Assembly: GCA_965649825.1 (NCBI GenBank)
Contig: OZ287694.1
Location: forward strand, 1,116,001-1,180,000
Source: Penicillus capitatus
Taxonomy: Eukaryota > Chlorophyta
DNA: 64,000 nucleotides
Direction: 5' to 3'
A model generated the notes under the pieces. That model was not told where the DNA came from. It did not search any database and saw only the letters and a program-made list of their open reading frames with translations. The position numbers and the translations under genes are program-made. Shown here piece after piece: positions 45,117 to 54,275 of the stretch; the first letter of the stretch is position 1; each line of letters begins with the position of its first letter.

Positions 45117-46292
45117 TCAGTTCAGTCGACGACGGGATCTTTTAGAAGATCCCCCTTCCGAGTCCCGTCGCGACCTTTTAGAAGAACTCCCTTCGGAGTC
45201 CTGCCGAGACCTTTTAGAAGGGCCCCCTTCCGAGTCCCGCCGGGGCCTTTTAGAAGAACTCCCTTCGGGGTCCTGCCGAGACCTTTTAGAAGGGCCCTCT
45301 ATCAAGCCCTGTCGGATCCATTCTTCTCTGCGGCGATCATATCGGTTCATGTCTTCCCGGATCTCTTGCATCAACTGACGGATGGGTCCCATCCCCCTTG
45401 CGTGCTCGCGGTCGAAGTTCGCCACGATCTGTTCGGTGGGGCGAACGCCGGTGTCTGCCCTTTGGTCCGCTGGCTCGTCGTACGGCTCGTCGTACCTCAA
45501 GTCGAATGCGCGCATGTACTCAGCCCACCCGGACCGGACCCGAACGCGACTCTGGCTGCGGACGTCGTCGTCAGTGCGGATTGATGCTTCGTCCGCGGCC
45601 GTTGGGACGGGCAGGGTTGGCGGCCAGTCGCGCGCTTGCACGTTGAAAAAACCGCGAACAGGCGGCAACGGAGCGGATGAACCAGGAGTGCGAAGCCCGG
45701 ATGGGGGCGAGTATACGTACTGCTCTTGCTCATCAATCTCAATGGCATCAGCTGGATGCGGCTCTTGGCCACCGGCTGTTTGATCCAGTCCGTCTAGATA
45801 CGCCTCCAACCCGTAGACGTGTCTGCACGCATGGGTGTGGGGGGAATAGACGGGTGCTGGCTGGCCGTCAGAGGCCTGCCATGGTGAGTACGGCGCCGCT
45901 GCGTTCCCGCCCGAAACGTGCGAGCCAGGGGCTGACACCGGCGCCGTTTGAGCTTGGGGAGTCGAGGGAACCGAGTGGTTCGACGAAACGGCAGGAGAGC
46001 GGTAGGCTCGAGCGAAGACGCCCTGGTGGCGTTCTGACGCGCCTTGCTCGTAGTTGTGCGCAGACGCGCTGCGCATCGCCGTCAGACCGGTGTAGCCTGA
46101 CGGGACGGAACTGATGTGGGATCCGGAGTGTGCGCGCAGCCCTGTAAGACCGGTGTACCCGGAGGGAACAGAACTATCGGATCTGGAGCGCGCACTTTGC
46201 TCCGACAGAGAACTATACCAATGGACGGCAGAACCGCGACGGGATGCTGCCGGGCTTGAGGAATGATGCGAACCAGCGTTGGAGGCATTCAT
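45117..46292 (-). CDS. Intronless disordered 391-residue protein with basic 12-residue repeats
   Basis: This 392-codon frame has no intron and is clearly richer in G+C than surrounding genes. The N-terminal half is Ser/Gly/Tyr/Pro-rich and predicted disordered, with two copies of SSVPSGYTGLT. A central segment (WAEYMRAFDLRYDEPYDEP, ANFDREHARGMGPIRQLMQEIREDMNRYDRRREEWIRQ) looks helical and charged. The C-terminus has five 12-residue units of the form SKRSR(Q/R)DSEG, rich in nuclear-localisation-like KRSR. I do not recognise a family. Nuclear location is inferred from the basic repeats. Base composition, lack of introns and an elaborate repeated promoter set it apart and could mean acquisition from a mobile element, virus or other source. 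Confidence 0.55.
   Translation of the reverse strand: MNASNAGSHHSSSPAASRRGSAVHWYSSLSEQSARSRSDSSVPSGYTGLTGLRAHSGSHISSVPSGYTGLTAMRSASAHNYEQGASERHQGVFARAYRSPAVSSNHSVPSTPQAQTAPVSAPGSHVSGGNAAAPYSPWQASDGQPAPVYSPHTHACRHVYGLEAYLDGLDQTAGGQEPHPADAIEIDEQEQYVYSPPSGLRTPGSSAPLPPVRGFFNVQARDWPPTLPVPTAADEASIRTDDDVRSQSRVRVRSGWAEYMRAFDLRYDEPYDEPADQRADTGVRPTEQIVANFDREHARGMGPIRQLMQEIREDMNRYDRRREEWIRQGLIEGPSKRSRQDPEGSSSKRPRRDSEGGPSKRSRQDSEGSSSKRSRRDSEGGSSKRSRRRLN
45130..45305. repeat. 36-bp coding tandem repeat
   Basis: Five units encode the 12-residue motif SKRSR(Q/R)D(S/P)EG(S/G)(S/P/G), read on the minus strand. The DNA core is gaccttttagaag followed by a variable GC-rich part. Unit-to-unit differences are mostly at single positions. 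Confidence 0.85.
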
Positions 46293-46410
46293 TCTTGGTT
46301 TTTTGCTTCTATTCTAGTTTTTGCAGAAGGCAGAGAGAAAACCGAGAGAAAGAGCACAGAGAACACAACAGCGCGAAAGACAATAAGTCGAAAAACTGAT
46401 CTGCGTGCGG

Positions 46411-46420
46411 CTTATATACC
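46411..46420 (-). promoter_or_regulatory. TATA box of the 391-residue protein gene
   Basis: The minus strand reads GGTATATAAG about 120 nt upstream of the ATG at 46292, at the downstream end of the promoter repeat array. Confidence 0.6.
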
Positions 46421-46429
46421 CGCGCAAGG

Positions 46430-46813
46430 TAGGTGATGTACGGAAGACGCGACACTTGCCCATCCCGCGCTCCGATTGGTCCGTCCGGGAAGTCTTGCAA
46501 GGAAACGGGACGTTTTGCAAGGAAAAGGAAGCTATGTGGTGTACGGACGACGTGACACTTGCCCATCCCGCGCTCCGATTGGTCCGTTTGGGAAGTTTTG
46601 CAAGGAAACGGGAAGTTTTTTGCAAGGAAAAGGAAGGTAGGTGATGTACGGATGACGTGACACTTGCCCCTCCGATCGTCTGTCCGGGAAGTCTTGCAAG
46701 GAAAAGGGACGTTTTGCAAGGAAAAGGAAGGTATGTGGTGTACGGACGACGTGACACTTGCCCATACCGCGCTCCGATTGGCCCGTCCCGGAAGTTATGC
46801 AAGGAAAAGGAAG
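46430..46813. repeat. Four about 83-105 bp tandem promoter repeats with CCAAT and CGTCA motifs
   Basis: The units lie at 46430-46531, 46532-46636, 46637-46730 and 46731-46813, with a fifth partial start at 46814. On the minus strand each unit runs through CTTTTCCTTGCAAAA, a second CCTTGCAA, CCAATCGGAGCGCGGG, GGCAAGTGTCACGTC and ACACCACATAC. A CCAAT box is present in units 1, 2 and 4 and deleted in unit 3. The CACGTC/TGACGT-like core resembles ATF/CREB or bZIP (ACGT-core) sites. All sit directly upstream of the TATA box, so an enhancer-like inducible promoter is inferred. Confidence 0.75.
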
Positions 46814-47327
46814 GTATGTGGTGTACGACAACAAAATCCGCGGCTGTCAAAAAATAGTGTCATTAAACTCATAATGTTCTTAATCACCGGCGGGCGCGCG
46901 AGGCCGATCGACGGCGGGGAGCGAGCGATGCCGATCGACGGAATTCTATCCAAAAGAGTCAAGATTTTCTGAATGCAAACTAATGTTGATGGAGACGGGG
47001 GCTCCTTGTTTTTAATTGCCTTCCTGTCAAACAATCAAGGTAGTGGTCGAGGTGTGACACATCATCCGTCTTCATCGTGTGTCCTTGCGCGCGATTCACA
47101 CACGGATTGCCCAATGCACATCCATACAACCTTTCTTTGTCTTTCGAACGACAGCCAACGATAGACCTCGGTTAAAAGAAACAGGCGGCAGTTTCATGGA
47201 CGGAGGGCAGCATTGGACAGTGACACGCTGTCGTTGCGATCAAGTTGCTAGCGGTTCGTCGCTGCAGTGAGAGACGCGGAAACGAAAGAGAACAGAAGTT
47301 GTACACGGTTCGCAAAAAACATTTTGA
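46814..47327. other. Intergenic region between promoter repeats and NFS1 3' end
   Basis: This 514-bp stretch starts with a truncated promoter unit. A short GC-rich segment has two near copies of g(a/g)(g/t)gccgatcgacgg (about 46898 and 46929). No coding signal is visible. Confidence 0.4.
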
Positions 47328-48689
47328 CTAGTGCTGTGTCCACTGAATCGTCTTCAGATCCACGCCTTCTTGCGTGAACTCCCACAGCGGACTGATCTCC
47401 CGCAGTTTGTTCACCTGACGACAGGTCAACTCAATTGCTCGATCGATCTCGGCCTCTGTCGTAAAACGACCAATTCCAAATCTCAGCGACGTATGGGCCA
47501 TCTCCTCATCCACTCCCAGAGCACGCAGAACGTATGATGGTTCCAAACTGGCACTTGTACAGGCGCTGCCACTCGAAATAGCAATGTCCTTCAATCCCAT
47601 GATCAAGCTCTCTCCTTCCACGCAGGCGAAGGAGAGATTAATGTTGCCGGGATAACGATGTGTGATATCTTCGGCGCCGTTAAGCACAACGGACTGAAGC
47701 TGACGCATGATGCCATCTTTCAATCGTTGGCCCAACCTTTCCACATGTCGTCTGTCGTTTTCCATCTCTTCCATCGCCACTTCACATGCCTTGCCAAATC
47801 CCACAACCAAAGGAGTCGGTACTGTTCCAGAACGCAGACCTCGTTCCTGCCCACCTCCATTCATCTGAGGCTCCAGTCGGACACGAGGGCGACGACGAAC
47901 GTAAAGGGCACCGATCCCTTTGGGTCCATAGAGTTTGTGTCCACTGATGGACATCAGATCGATGCCCATCGCATTGACATCGATCGGCACTTTACCCACT
48001 CCTTGCGCAGCATCTGTGTGCAAAAAGACTTTCTTCTCTTTGCACAGCTTCGAAATCTCATGTATCGGTTGGATCACACCAATCTCGTTGTTTACCATCA
48101 TCACACTCACCAGAGCCGTATCTGGTCTCAGTGCTTTCTCCACCTCCTTCAGATCGACCAGTCCGTTGCTTCGGACAGGGAGATAGGTCACTTCAAATCC
48201 TTGCTCCTGTAGATGGCGACAGGAATCCAACACACATTTGTGCTCCGTCTGTGTCGTCAATACATGACGCTTCTTCTCTTTATAAAAATTGGCGATGCCC
48301 TTGATGGCCACGTTATTGGATTCCGTTGCCCCAGATGTGAAAACAATCTCCTTTGGATCCGCGCCGATGAGTCGTGCCACCTGGCCTCGGGCTTGTTCCA
48401 TGGCTGTTTCGCTCTCCCAGCCATAGAAATGCGAACGCGAGTGAGGGTTGCCAAACTGTTCCGTAAAATACGGCAGCATAGCATCGAGGACCCGTGGGTC
48501 AACAGGTGTCGTCGACTGCATGTCGAGAAACAGTGGCATGCCTTTGAGACGGACACCTTTCACTTCTACGGTCTCTTCTGGCTGCACTAGAGAGGCAAGA
48601 CCGCGACGGCGTGTCTCTGAGGTCGACGTTGCAGCGCAGACGCAACGGAGTGCCGCATAGGAACGGCGACGCAAAACGGATAACAGCAT
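47328..48689 (-). CDS. NFS1: Mitochondrial cysteine desulfurase
   Basis: This intronless 453-residue PLP enzyme takes sulfur from cysteine for Fe-S cluster assembly and tRNA thiolation, working with ISD11 and ISCU in the mitochondrion. The leader [15 protein letters not shown] is basic and hydrophobic. Motifs include [25 protein letters not shown], the PLP Lys in [24 protein letters not shown], and the mobile catalytic-Cys loop [21 protein letters not shown]. The C-terminal [15 protein letters not shown] is characteristic of mitochondrial NFS1. The true ATG is at 48689; the frame is open upstream but without ATG. The next plus-strand gene starts 63 bp away. Confidence 0.97.
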   Translation of the reverse strand: MLLSVLRRRSYAALRCVCAATSTSETRRRGLASLVQPEETVEVKGVRLKGMPLFLDMQSTTPVDPRVLDAMLPYFTEQFGNPHSRSHFYGWESETAMEQARGQVARLIGADPKEIVFTSGATESNNVAIKGIANFYKEKKRHVLTTQTEHKCVLDSCRHLQEQGFEVTYLPVRSNGLVDLKEVEKALRPDTALVSVMMVNNEIGVIQPIHEISKLCKEKKVFLHTDAAQGVGKVPIDVNAMGIDLMSISGHKLYGPKGIGALYVRRRPRVRLEPQMNGGGQERGLRSGTVPTPLVVGFGKACEVAMEEMENDRRHVERLGQRLKDGIMRQLQSVVLNGAEDITHRYPGNINLSFACVEGESLIMGLKDIAISSGSACTSASLEPSYVLRALGVDEEMAHTSLRFGIGRFTTEAEIDRAIELTCRQVNKLREISPLWEFTQEGVDLKTIQWTQH

Positions 48690-48752
48690 CCTTCCCGATG
48701 TGGTCAAATCGCTGTCATTATCTTTTTTCTTTCAGATCGTACAGCATCTCCG
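48690..48752. promoter_or_regulatory. 63-bp bidirectional spacer, NFS1 / hypothetical gene
   Basis: Only 63 bp separate two divergent ATGs, so core promoters and 5' leaders must overlap or lie inside the neighbouring gene. No TATA box is seen. Confidence 0.5.
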
Positions 48753-49261
48753 ATGGCGCATACGAAATCGAGTCGTGCGAAACCGACTGTAAAGCAATGC
48801 GACATTGACGACAAGCCTCTCGTGTTCGGAACTTTCGCCTCTCCTCCCAAAAAGACGCGACCAACTGACGTTAATGGCGACTCGGGTAACCGATCATGTC
48901 GACAGAGGAAGGCCAATTCGTAAGCTGCGGTGTTGTAGATAACGAGAGCGGACACAGTTTGAGTTGCGGGAAGAATATTCGTCGCATGGTGATGATGCGC
49001 GATGACGACAGCCCGCTGCGTCTGGTCAGGGATGTTGCACCAGGCGGACATCGTAACGTCGTGACCGATGGACAACGACGCGATGCGACGAAAGAGAACA
49101 CGATGACGCAAGAGCCGCCGCAATTCCATCCCTTTCAGTCGAACGCTTTGACACGAGTGATCGAGAAATGGCGAAAGACATATGTCGATCGAGTGCCGCG
49201 ACACCACTCCGATGATGATGTGACTTTTCGAAACCCAAAAAAGAGAAACCCTCGCTCTTAG
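48753..49261 (+). CDS. Small basic hypothetical protein
   Basis: A plausible two-exon model (48753-48869 and 48908-49261; 38-nt intron ending cagag) gives 156 residues. A 20-nt alternative intron (48882-48901) also keeps frame, so the junction is uncertain. The N-terminus reads MAHTKSSRAKPTVKQ, then DKPLVFGTFASPPKKTR. The C-terminus is charged (VIEKWRKTYVDRVPRHHSDDD, NPKKRNPRS). No family is recognised. The basic patches suggest a nuclear or nucleic-acid-associated protein, but that is speculation. Confidence 0.45.
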
Positions 49262-49347
49262 ACAACAACGATATGTATATTGCATCCAGTCTTTACTTAA
49301 AGCGATGGGACAGATGAAGAAAGTGTATGAACAGAGTGAGAGATCTT

Positions 49348-49798
49348 CTACTCTTGTTCAATGATCTCAACCGATTTGCCTTTCGTTGTCTGATCTTCCG
49401 CCACCGTCACGTAGGCAAAGAACTTCTCCTACAAAGACAGTCCTTTCTGTGAGTCTCGCACAAATTAGAGTGTGACAGACGGCGGCGTCTTCATCATCGT
49501 TTATTCTCCTCGAGATGTGAACACGGATGCGGTTTGGAATACTGCGAATTCCCTGTCGCATCAAAATTGAGTGGGAAAGAGTGAGAGGGGCTGCATCTAC
49601 CCGACTCCACACAGCCTTGTTCAGTTTGACATCGAGTCGGACATCCTTCGTGCACATCGCCCTTTCTGCAAACATGCGAATCTTCTTGATCGCTCTCGGC
49701 GCTTTCTTCTTGAATGCGGTTTTGTGGCAGAGTTTTTTCAGGTTGATGGTGTAGGCGCGTGTCACGGGCTCGCGCGTCGATTTTTTGCGATCGGCCAT
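49348..49798 (-). CDS. RPL31: Cytosolic ribosomal protein eL31
   Basis: Three exons (49601-49798, 49481-49552, 49348-49428; introns 48 and 52 nt) give 116 residues, close to the usual 120-125. Signatures are [60 protein letters not shown] and a C-terminal [19 protein letters not shown]. eL31 sits near the polypeptide exit tunnel of the large 80S subunit. It is divergently arranged with the bL28 gene, 70 bp between ATGs. Confidence 0.96.
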
Positions 49799-49868
49799 TG
49801 AAACGAAGGCGGCGACAACGACGAAATGTGTTCGATTGCAGTCATCAAGGTACCTCGAGTTTCAACGG
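49799..49868. promoter_or_regulatory. 70-bp bidirectional spacer, eL31 / bL28
   Basis: The ATGs of a cytosolic and an organellar-type ribosomal protein gene lie 70 bp apart, head to head. Co-expression from one nucleosome-free region is inferred. Confidence 0.5.
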
Positions 49869-50510
49869 ATGATCTCTCGGGCGAAGCTTTCTTCCTCCGG
49901 CGATGCCATTCGAGGCACGCCGCTTCGAAATCCGAGCAGTCCGCTACTCTCGGCCTCTCGGGTCGCTGAACCGATCATGAGTAGGGTTTCGTTTTTTCGA
50001 GTTAACGACCCTCGATCCTCATGTATGTATGTGTCCGTGGCTTATCGTAGTGAGTCGAAGGTGCGATTTGACGGGCAAGTCAGCAAATAATGGATATAAA
50101 CTGAGTTTCTCGCACAAACGAAACAAGCACAGACAGGAGGTGAATTTGCAAACTAAGAGGATCTACTGGGACAAGGGACAGCGCTGGGTGAAGCTGAAGA
50201 TCTCGACACAGGTATGCACGTCCATATATGGCATTTGAGGTGAGATGACAAGCAGACGCTTCGGACGATGGAAAAGCTCGGCCTGGATAAAATGGCAAAG
50301 GATGCTGGGATCGATTTGTGGAAACTGCCATTTAAAGATGCCCGTCCAGAACGGCTTCAGTATAAGAAAGAGCATGCCAGAGAGGTACCGCTGCCAAAGC
50401 CAGGTCCATACGCCATAAAAAACCCCGAAAAGATTGCTGCATCTCGAAAGAAGCCTCTGAAAGGAATCTACCTGGAAGGTGGCCGAATTGAATGGACACG
50501 AGATTATTGA
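49869..50510 (+). CDS. Organellar (probably mitochondrial) ribosomal protein bL28
   Basis: The model with exons 49869-50022, 50051-50211 and 50256-50510 gives exactly 190 codons. Intron 1 would be only 28 nt; a donor at 49978 (71-nt intron) also fits. The N-terminal MISRAKLSSSGDAIRG is a likely mitochondrial leader. The bL28 core is RRCDLTGKSANNGYKLSFSHKRNKHRQEVNLQ, TKRIYWDKGQRWVKLKIST and LRTMEKLG. The C-terminal extension is Lys/Pro-rich and ends near EWTRDY. bL28 belongs to the large subunit of bacterial-type ribosomes. Mitochondrial rather than plastid targeting is inferred from the leader and long extension. Confidence 0.85.
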
Positions 50511-51044
50511 CGGACGAGTTCGCTGTGGCATTCATTAAACAAAAAGAATTGTTGCATCATCTCACCACCCGTTCGTTTTTGCTGTTTGTTTGTACGCTGC
50601 TGCTGCTGTTGTAGTAGTTGTTTGGCTGATGCCTATACATAAAGAGAGTGAGAGAGATAATGATCCACCGATCCGTTCATCCAAATAATGTTTGTGTCAT
50701 CGGCTAGACTGAAAGAATGCAGTTAGGCAGACAGACAGCAGACAGATAGACTGGGAGACTTGTCAAGATGCGATCACACACGGACGTTCGGGCGAATCAA
50801 TACCACACGCAATTAAGAAAGAACGGTTCTTGACGATCAAAGAAAATATAAAAAGTTGAACAATGCAAAATCTGAGCACTGCACGTACGCACACAGCAGA
50901 AACAAACAATCGATCATCTCCCGAAGATGATGATGTCTCCTTGAAAACCATGCCTCAACAAAAATTGCGCTGAACATCGCTCTCTCTCATTGTGTATACT
51001 ACAGAGAACGAGCTGCCTTGATAACAACAGCATCCTTCATCCGT
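50511..51044. other. Convergent intergenic region
   Basis: The 534 bp lie between two convergent stops. They contain short simple-sequence patches (ctgctgctgctg near 50595; agacagacagcagacagata near 50730). No gene is recognised. Confidence 0.5.
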
Positions 51045-52462
51045 TCATTTCTGATAGGTGCCCAACGTTCTCACTTGCTGTAGCATATCAGCTGGCAAGT
51101 CTGTGCGTTTCTCCCCCTGCAACAGACAAACAAACATACCGTCTAAATCAGAATCTCGCAGAGATGCGTGATGGATGTGCTGCTCACTTTCTTGTTCCTA
51201 GATTGAGTCTGTGTCATTTGAGCCAGACGGAGGAGATTCCTCCATTTGTCTTTGAGGTCGACTGGACTTCTACTTGCTAACTCTTTGAATTCCAGTCTTT
51301 TGATATCCGCCCAATGTCCCTCTCCACAGATCGACACGCCCTTAATCAACATCCGAGTCTCTTCTATACTCCATGGGTTATGTTGTTTTCTTCTCCTTGT
51401 GTGCAGACCACTCTCTCTTCTGTCCACGGCGAAATGGCTACTTCTCTTTCGCTTTGGATGATGGTGACGACGATGTCTTGAAAGATGACAAGATCTCTTG
51501 TTGTTGGCAGTACTGCTGTGACTATTGCGCTTGACGTCGACACGGACATCGGAATTTTCATTGCATGCGGTGGGTTTCTTTGCCTTGTGAATGCAATGCT
51601 TGAAATTCTCGCTGTCCCCAATGTCATCGTCTTCATCTTTCTCATCATCCGTCGCTCCGCTGTGCGGCATCCAATTCACAAATTCATCGGTAAATTTCCC
51701 TACGGGATGGACACGTCTTCTGCAAGCTGAAGAGCGGCAAACAGGTGTCGTTCGTGTTTGCCTCTTGTTCGGCCTGCCAGATTGAGTCGATCGCACGGGA
51801 AGTGCTAATTTCATTTCATGAACATGTCGATTGAAGACAAGCTCCCTTTCGAGAAAATCGCATCCCTCCATAGGACTCTGTCTTGTCAACGGTACTTGAG
51901 TGTCACTGCTATCACCCCGAAGACGCACACCGTTATCGGATGTCGCCTTTCTTTGCACGACGGTCTGGCACTCTTCTACACTTCCTACCTTTGTCAATGC
52001 AGACATACTCGTGCCGCCACCGCTGCCACTGCGTCCAAGTACGGTCTCCTCGGATGCACTCCACTCGGAGGCCACGTTGAAGGAAGGACTGTCGCTTTCG
52101 ATACCGCAAAGACTCTTCACCATTCCAGAAATTCTCTCTTCCTCTCCCTCGTCGTCATCGCCGTCTTCATCGTCCTCTACGAGTTCGAATTCAGACTTTG
52201 GCCAGCTCTGGTATTCGGTCAAGGAATGATTGGTGCCCGTCATGAGAAACGGCGATGCGTTGTCGAAGCGGCGAATGTCTTCTGCTCCTCTCAGCAATGG
52301 ACTGGAGATTGAGGCATAGGGGTGATGTTTGATTTTGTTCGACTGCCCGGGATGGATCGGCCAACCGGCGTTGTAGTCTGGCAATCCGAAGCCAGGAACG
52401 GACAAGTCCGGTCGCGTCGACCAGCGCGCGACGGAAAGTGCCGGCCTAGAGCCCAGATACAT
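51045..52462 (-). CDS. Telobox Myb/SANT protein, TRF-like
   Basis: Exons 51188-52462 and 51045-51116 (71-nt intron, phase 0) give 448 residues. The long N-terminal part is disordered with an acidic run (EDDEDGDDDEGEEE) and His/Arg-rich stretches. The C-terminal Myb domain reads HNPWSIEETRMLIKGV, GEGHWADIKRL and the telobox-type third helix SPVDLKDKWRNLLRLA. The last exon encodes GEKRTDLPADMLQQVRTLG, matching the region that follows the Myb in TRF/TRFL proteins. Telobox Myb domains bind double-stranded telomeric repeats; telomere binding is therefore inferred. The start is the first ATG in a frame that is open upstream. Confidence 0.82.
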
Positions 52463-52638
52463 TGTCCTAGCTCTGCTGCGGCCAAAACAACGACGACAAA
52501 GAATCAAAACAAACGCACGAAGCGCTGTGGCAGAGACAAGACGGAGTGGTGGTGGTAGTCGAGCGCTAAATGACCAAGCCTACAGTGACGTAGCCTTAGT
52601 GATGGTGACACACACGAACTAGGGTTTTGCACCACAGG

Positions 52639-53609
52639 CTAAGTTCTGGTCTCTAAATTGACAAAGCGATGACTGACGTGAGCCAGTTCGCGAATGGAAA
52701 CGCGACCACGCGAAACGATGAAGTCTGCCACGCAGCGCATCTCGTCCTCAGAGATGTACACGTACTAGGCACAACAGCCCAAGTGCCCTTCCTCAGCACA
52801 GTTACAGCCTCCCATTTCAAGCATACCTTTCCGCGGTCGTCCATGACGCCTGTCAATCGCCCGGCTGCCTCGAGTGCCTCGATGCGATGAATCACTTCTT
52901 GTGTCTTGATACCGAACTCGACAGCCGTGTCCTCCAACACCACGATCTTACGAGACATGATCGCGTCCACAAACTGCTGCAATGCGTTCTAGGAGGAAGG
53001 GAGGGCGAGATGTGTGAGGCGTGTATGGGTTCGGTGGTGATGACCTCTTCGTCTGCTGCTTCTTCGTTTTCCCCTTGTTCTTCGACGGTAATGAACTCTG
53101 CCCATTTGGCAGCTTCCTCTTCTTCACGCTGACGACGTTCCTCAGCTTTACGCAGTCTCTCTGCCGCTTCCATCTCTTCTTGGACTTCCCGTTCGGCATC
53201 GCGGGCGCGACGCTTCTCCTCGTACTCCTGTGATCAGATGCGATGTCCAATGAACGATTGGCCGTTGGGAAAGTACTTGAATGCGTCGCTGTCGATCGCC
53301 TAAAACTTCGTCAGGCGGTGCCGCGGCCTCTGCGGGAACTTCGTCGTCTGAATCATCAAGGCGCGCCGCCTCTCGTCTTCTTTCACGAAATCGAGCACGC
53401 CGTCCCTAAAAGAGAACTCATGACAACGGCGGAAGGTAGAGCGACCCACTTACGCGTTGTTGTTGTTGCTGTTGCGGAATACCCTGCCTCGGCGCCTCGC
53501 GGTTGACGGAGTCATCCTTAACACTCTTTAGAAAGAAAAGAAAATAAACAGAGGCTGCTAAGATGACCAGCAACGAAAAAGCAGAAAGCGCGATACCCAG
53601 AACCGACAT
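52639..53609 (-). CDS. DDRGK1/UFBP1-like ufmylation adaptor
   Basis: Five exons (53454-53609, 53277-53405, 53045-53227, 52827-52988, 52639-52764) sum to 252 codons. The N-terminal segment ALSAFSLLVILAASVYFLFF is an ER signal anchor. A basic and Glu/Arg-rich coiled coil follows (RRQREEEEAAKWAEF). The C-terminal PCI-like/winged-helix domain carries the name-giving motif GVMDDRGK, then YVYISEDEMRCVADFIVSRGRVS. UFBP1 is an ER-membrane substrate and cofactor of the UFM1 E3 ligase UFL1, acting in ER-phagy and ribosome quality control. A polyQ run (about six Gln) lies near the first exon end. Confidence 0.93.
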
Positions 53610-53688
53610 TTAAACAATCTCCCTCGACCGATTCTGCACATGCAAATACAACAACTCACCTTCGCGTCAGACATTCCTCGGGCGCGAC
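53610..53688. promoter_or_regulatory. 79-bp bidirectional spacer, UFBP1 / small conserved gene
   Basis: Two divergent genes share this spacer if the plus-strand start at 53689 is right. No TATA element is seen. Confidence 0.4.
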
Positions 53689-54070
53689 ATGGTACAACAC
53701 TGCCGCCTTCTCGGACGACATCGCGACAGGCAAGGTCAGTCGTCGGTTGAGAGTACAGGGTTGAAGGCGTCCGTTCTCTCAGGTGGAATGCCGTGCGAAC
53801 AGTGGTCGCCATGAAAAGCGATCGCGACGGGTTCCGTGCGAAGTAAAGATCATTACCCCGCCGCCGAAGTCACTGGGTACCCATCGGCTGCCGCACAACA
53901 CGCATAATGGGGACAAGATCGAAGTGGATGGGGAATCCTATATCGTCGCCTCAGTCGTTCTAAAGTACAAGCGACACGGTGGCAGATACGTCAGAAATCA
54001 GACACGGCTAAACGTCCAAAGTCTGCCTATGTACTTCATCACAACGCATCTCGAAAACATGATGTCCTGA
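53689..54070 (+). CDS. Small conserved protein, plastid-type in resemblance
   Basis: The clear coding part (about 53815-54070) reads VKIITPPPKSLG, HRLPHNTHNGDKIEVDGESYIVASVVLKYK and TRLNVQSLPMYFITTHLENMM. From memory, the pattern of Asn-Thr-x-x-Gly-Asp, a Tyr-Val-Val-like strand, RLxVQS and a C-terminal LENL helix recurs in uncharacterised plastid proteins of plants. The start is uncertain. A splice from an exon beginning MVQHCRLLGRHRD (ATG 53689) through a 64-nt intron keeps frame and would supply a basic leader; another splice to the AG near 53781 is also in frame but lacks an ATG. A competing ORF on the opposite strand (53558-53812) is considered a shadow. Confidence 0.5.
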
Positions 54071-54275
54071 GTACCGAACGACGAGAAAGACATGATGGCC
54101 ATTCCAAAGCCAAACGCATGTTCGCTGTTCTTTCTTTAATCGTGGATCGTGTAAAGCGAATGAGAGATGTGCATCGCGTCGATTCGAAGACTCGTGGTAT
54201 TGACGTGTCTGACCGTCACACGTCGGGATTCGTCATGGCACGCTGACGACTCTGTGATGCGGACATGACATCAGC

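Noticed and set aside
46430-46813. Promoter repeats considered as a CRISPR-like array or coding repeats
   Set aside because: Units are contiguous with no unique spacers, and although open frames run through them the CCAAT and TATA layout fits a promoter.
53558-53812. Minus-strand 84-codon ORF beginning MATTVRTAF overlapping the UFBP1 5' end
   Set aside because: It has no motif, its possible splice to the next exon runs into a stop, and the plus strand carries a better conserved frame.
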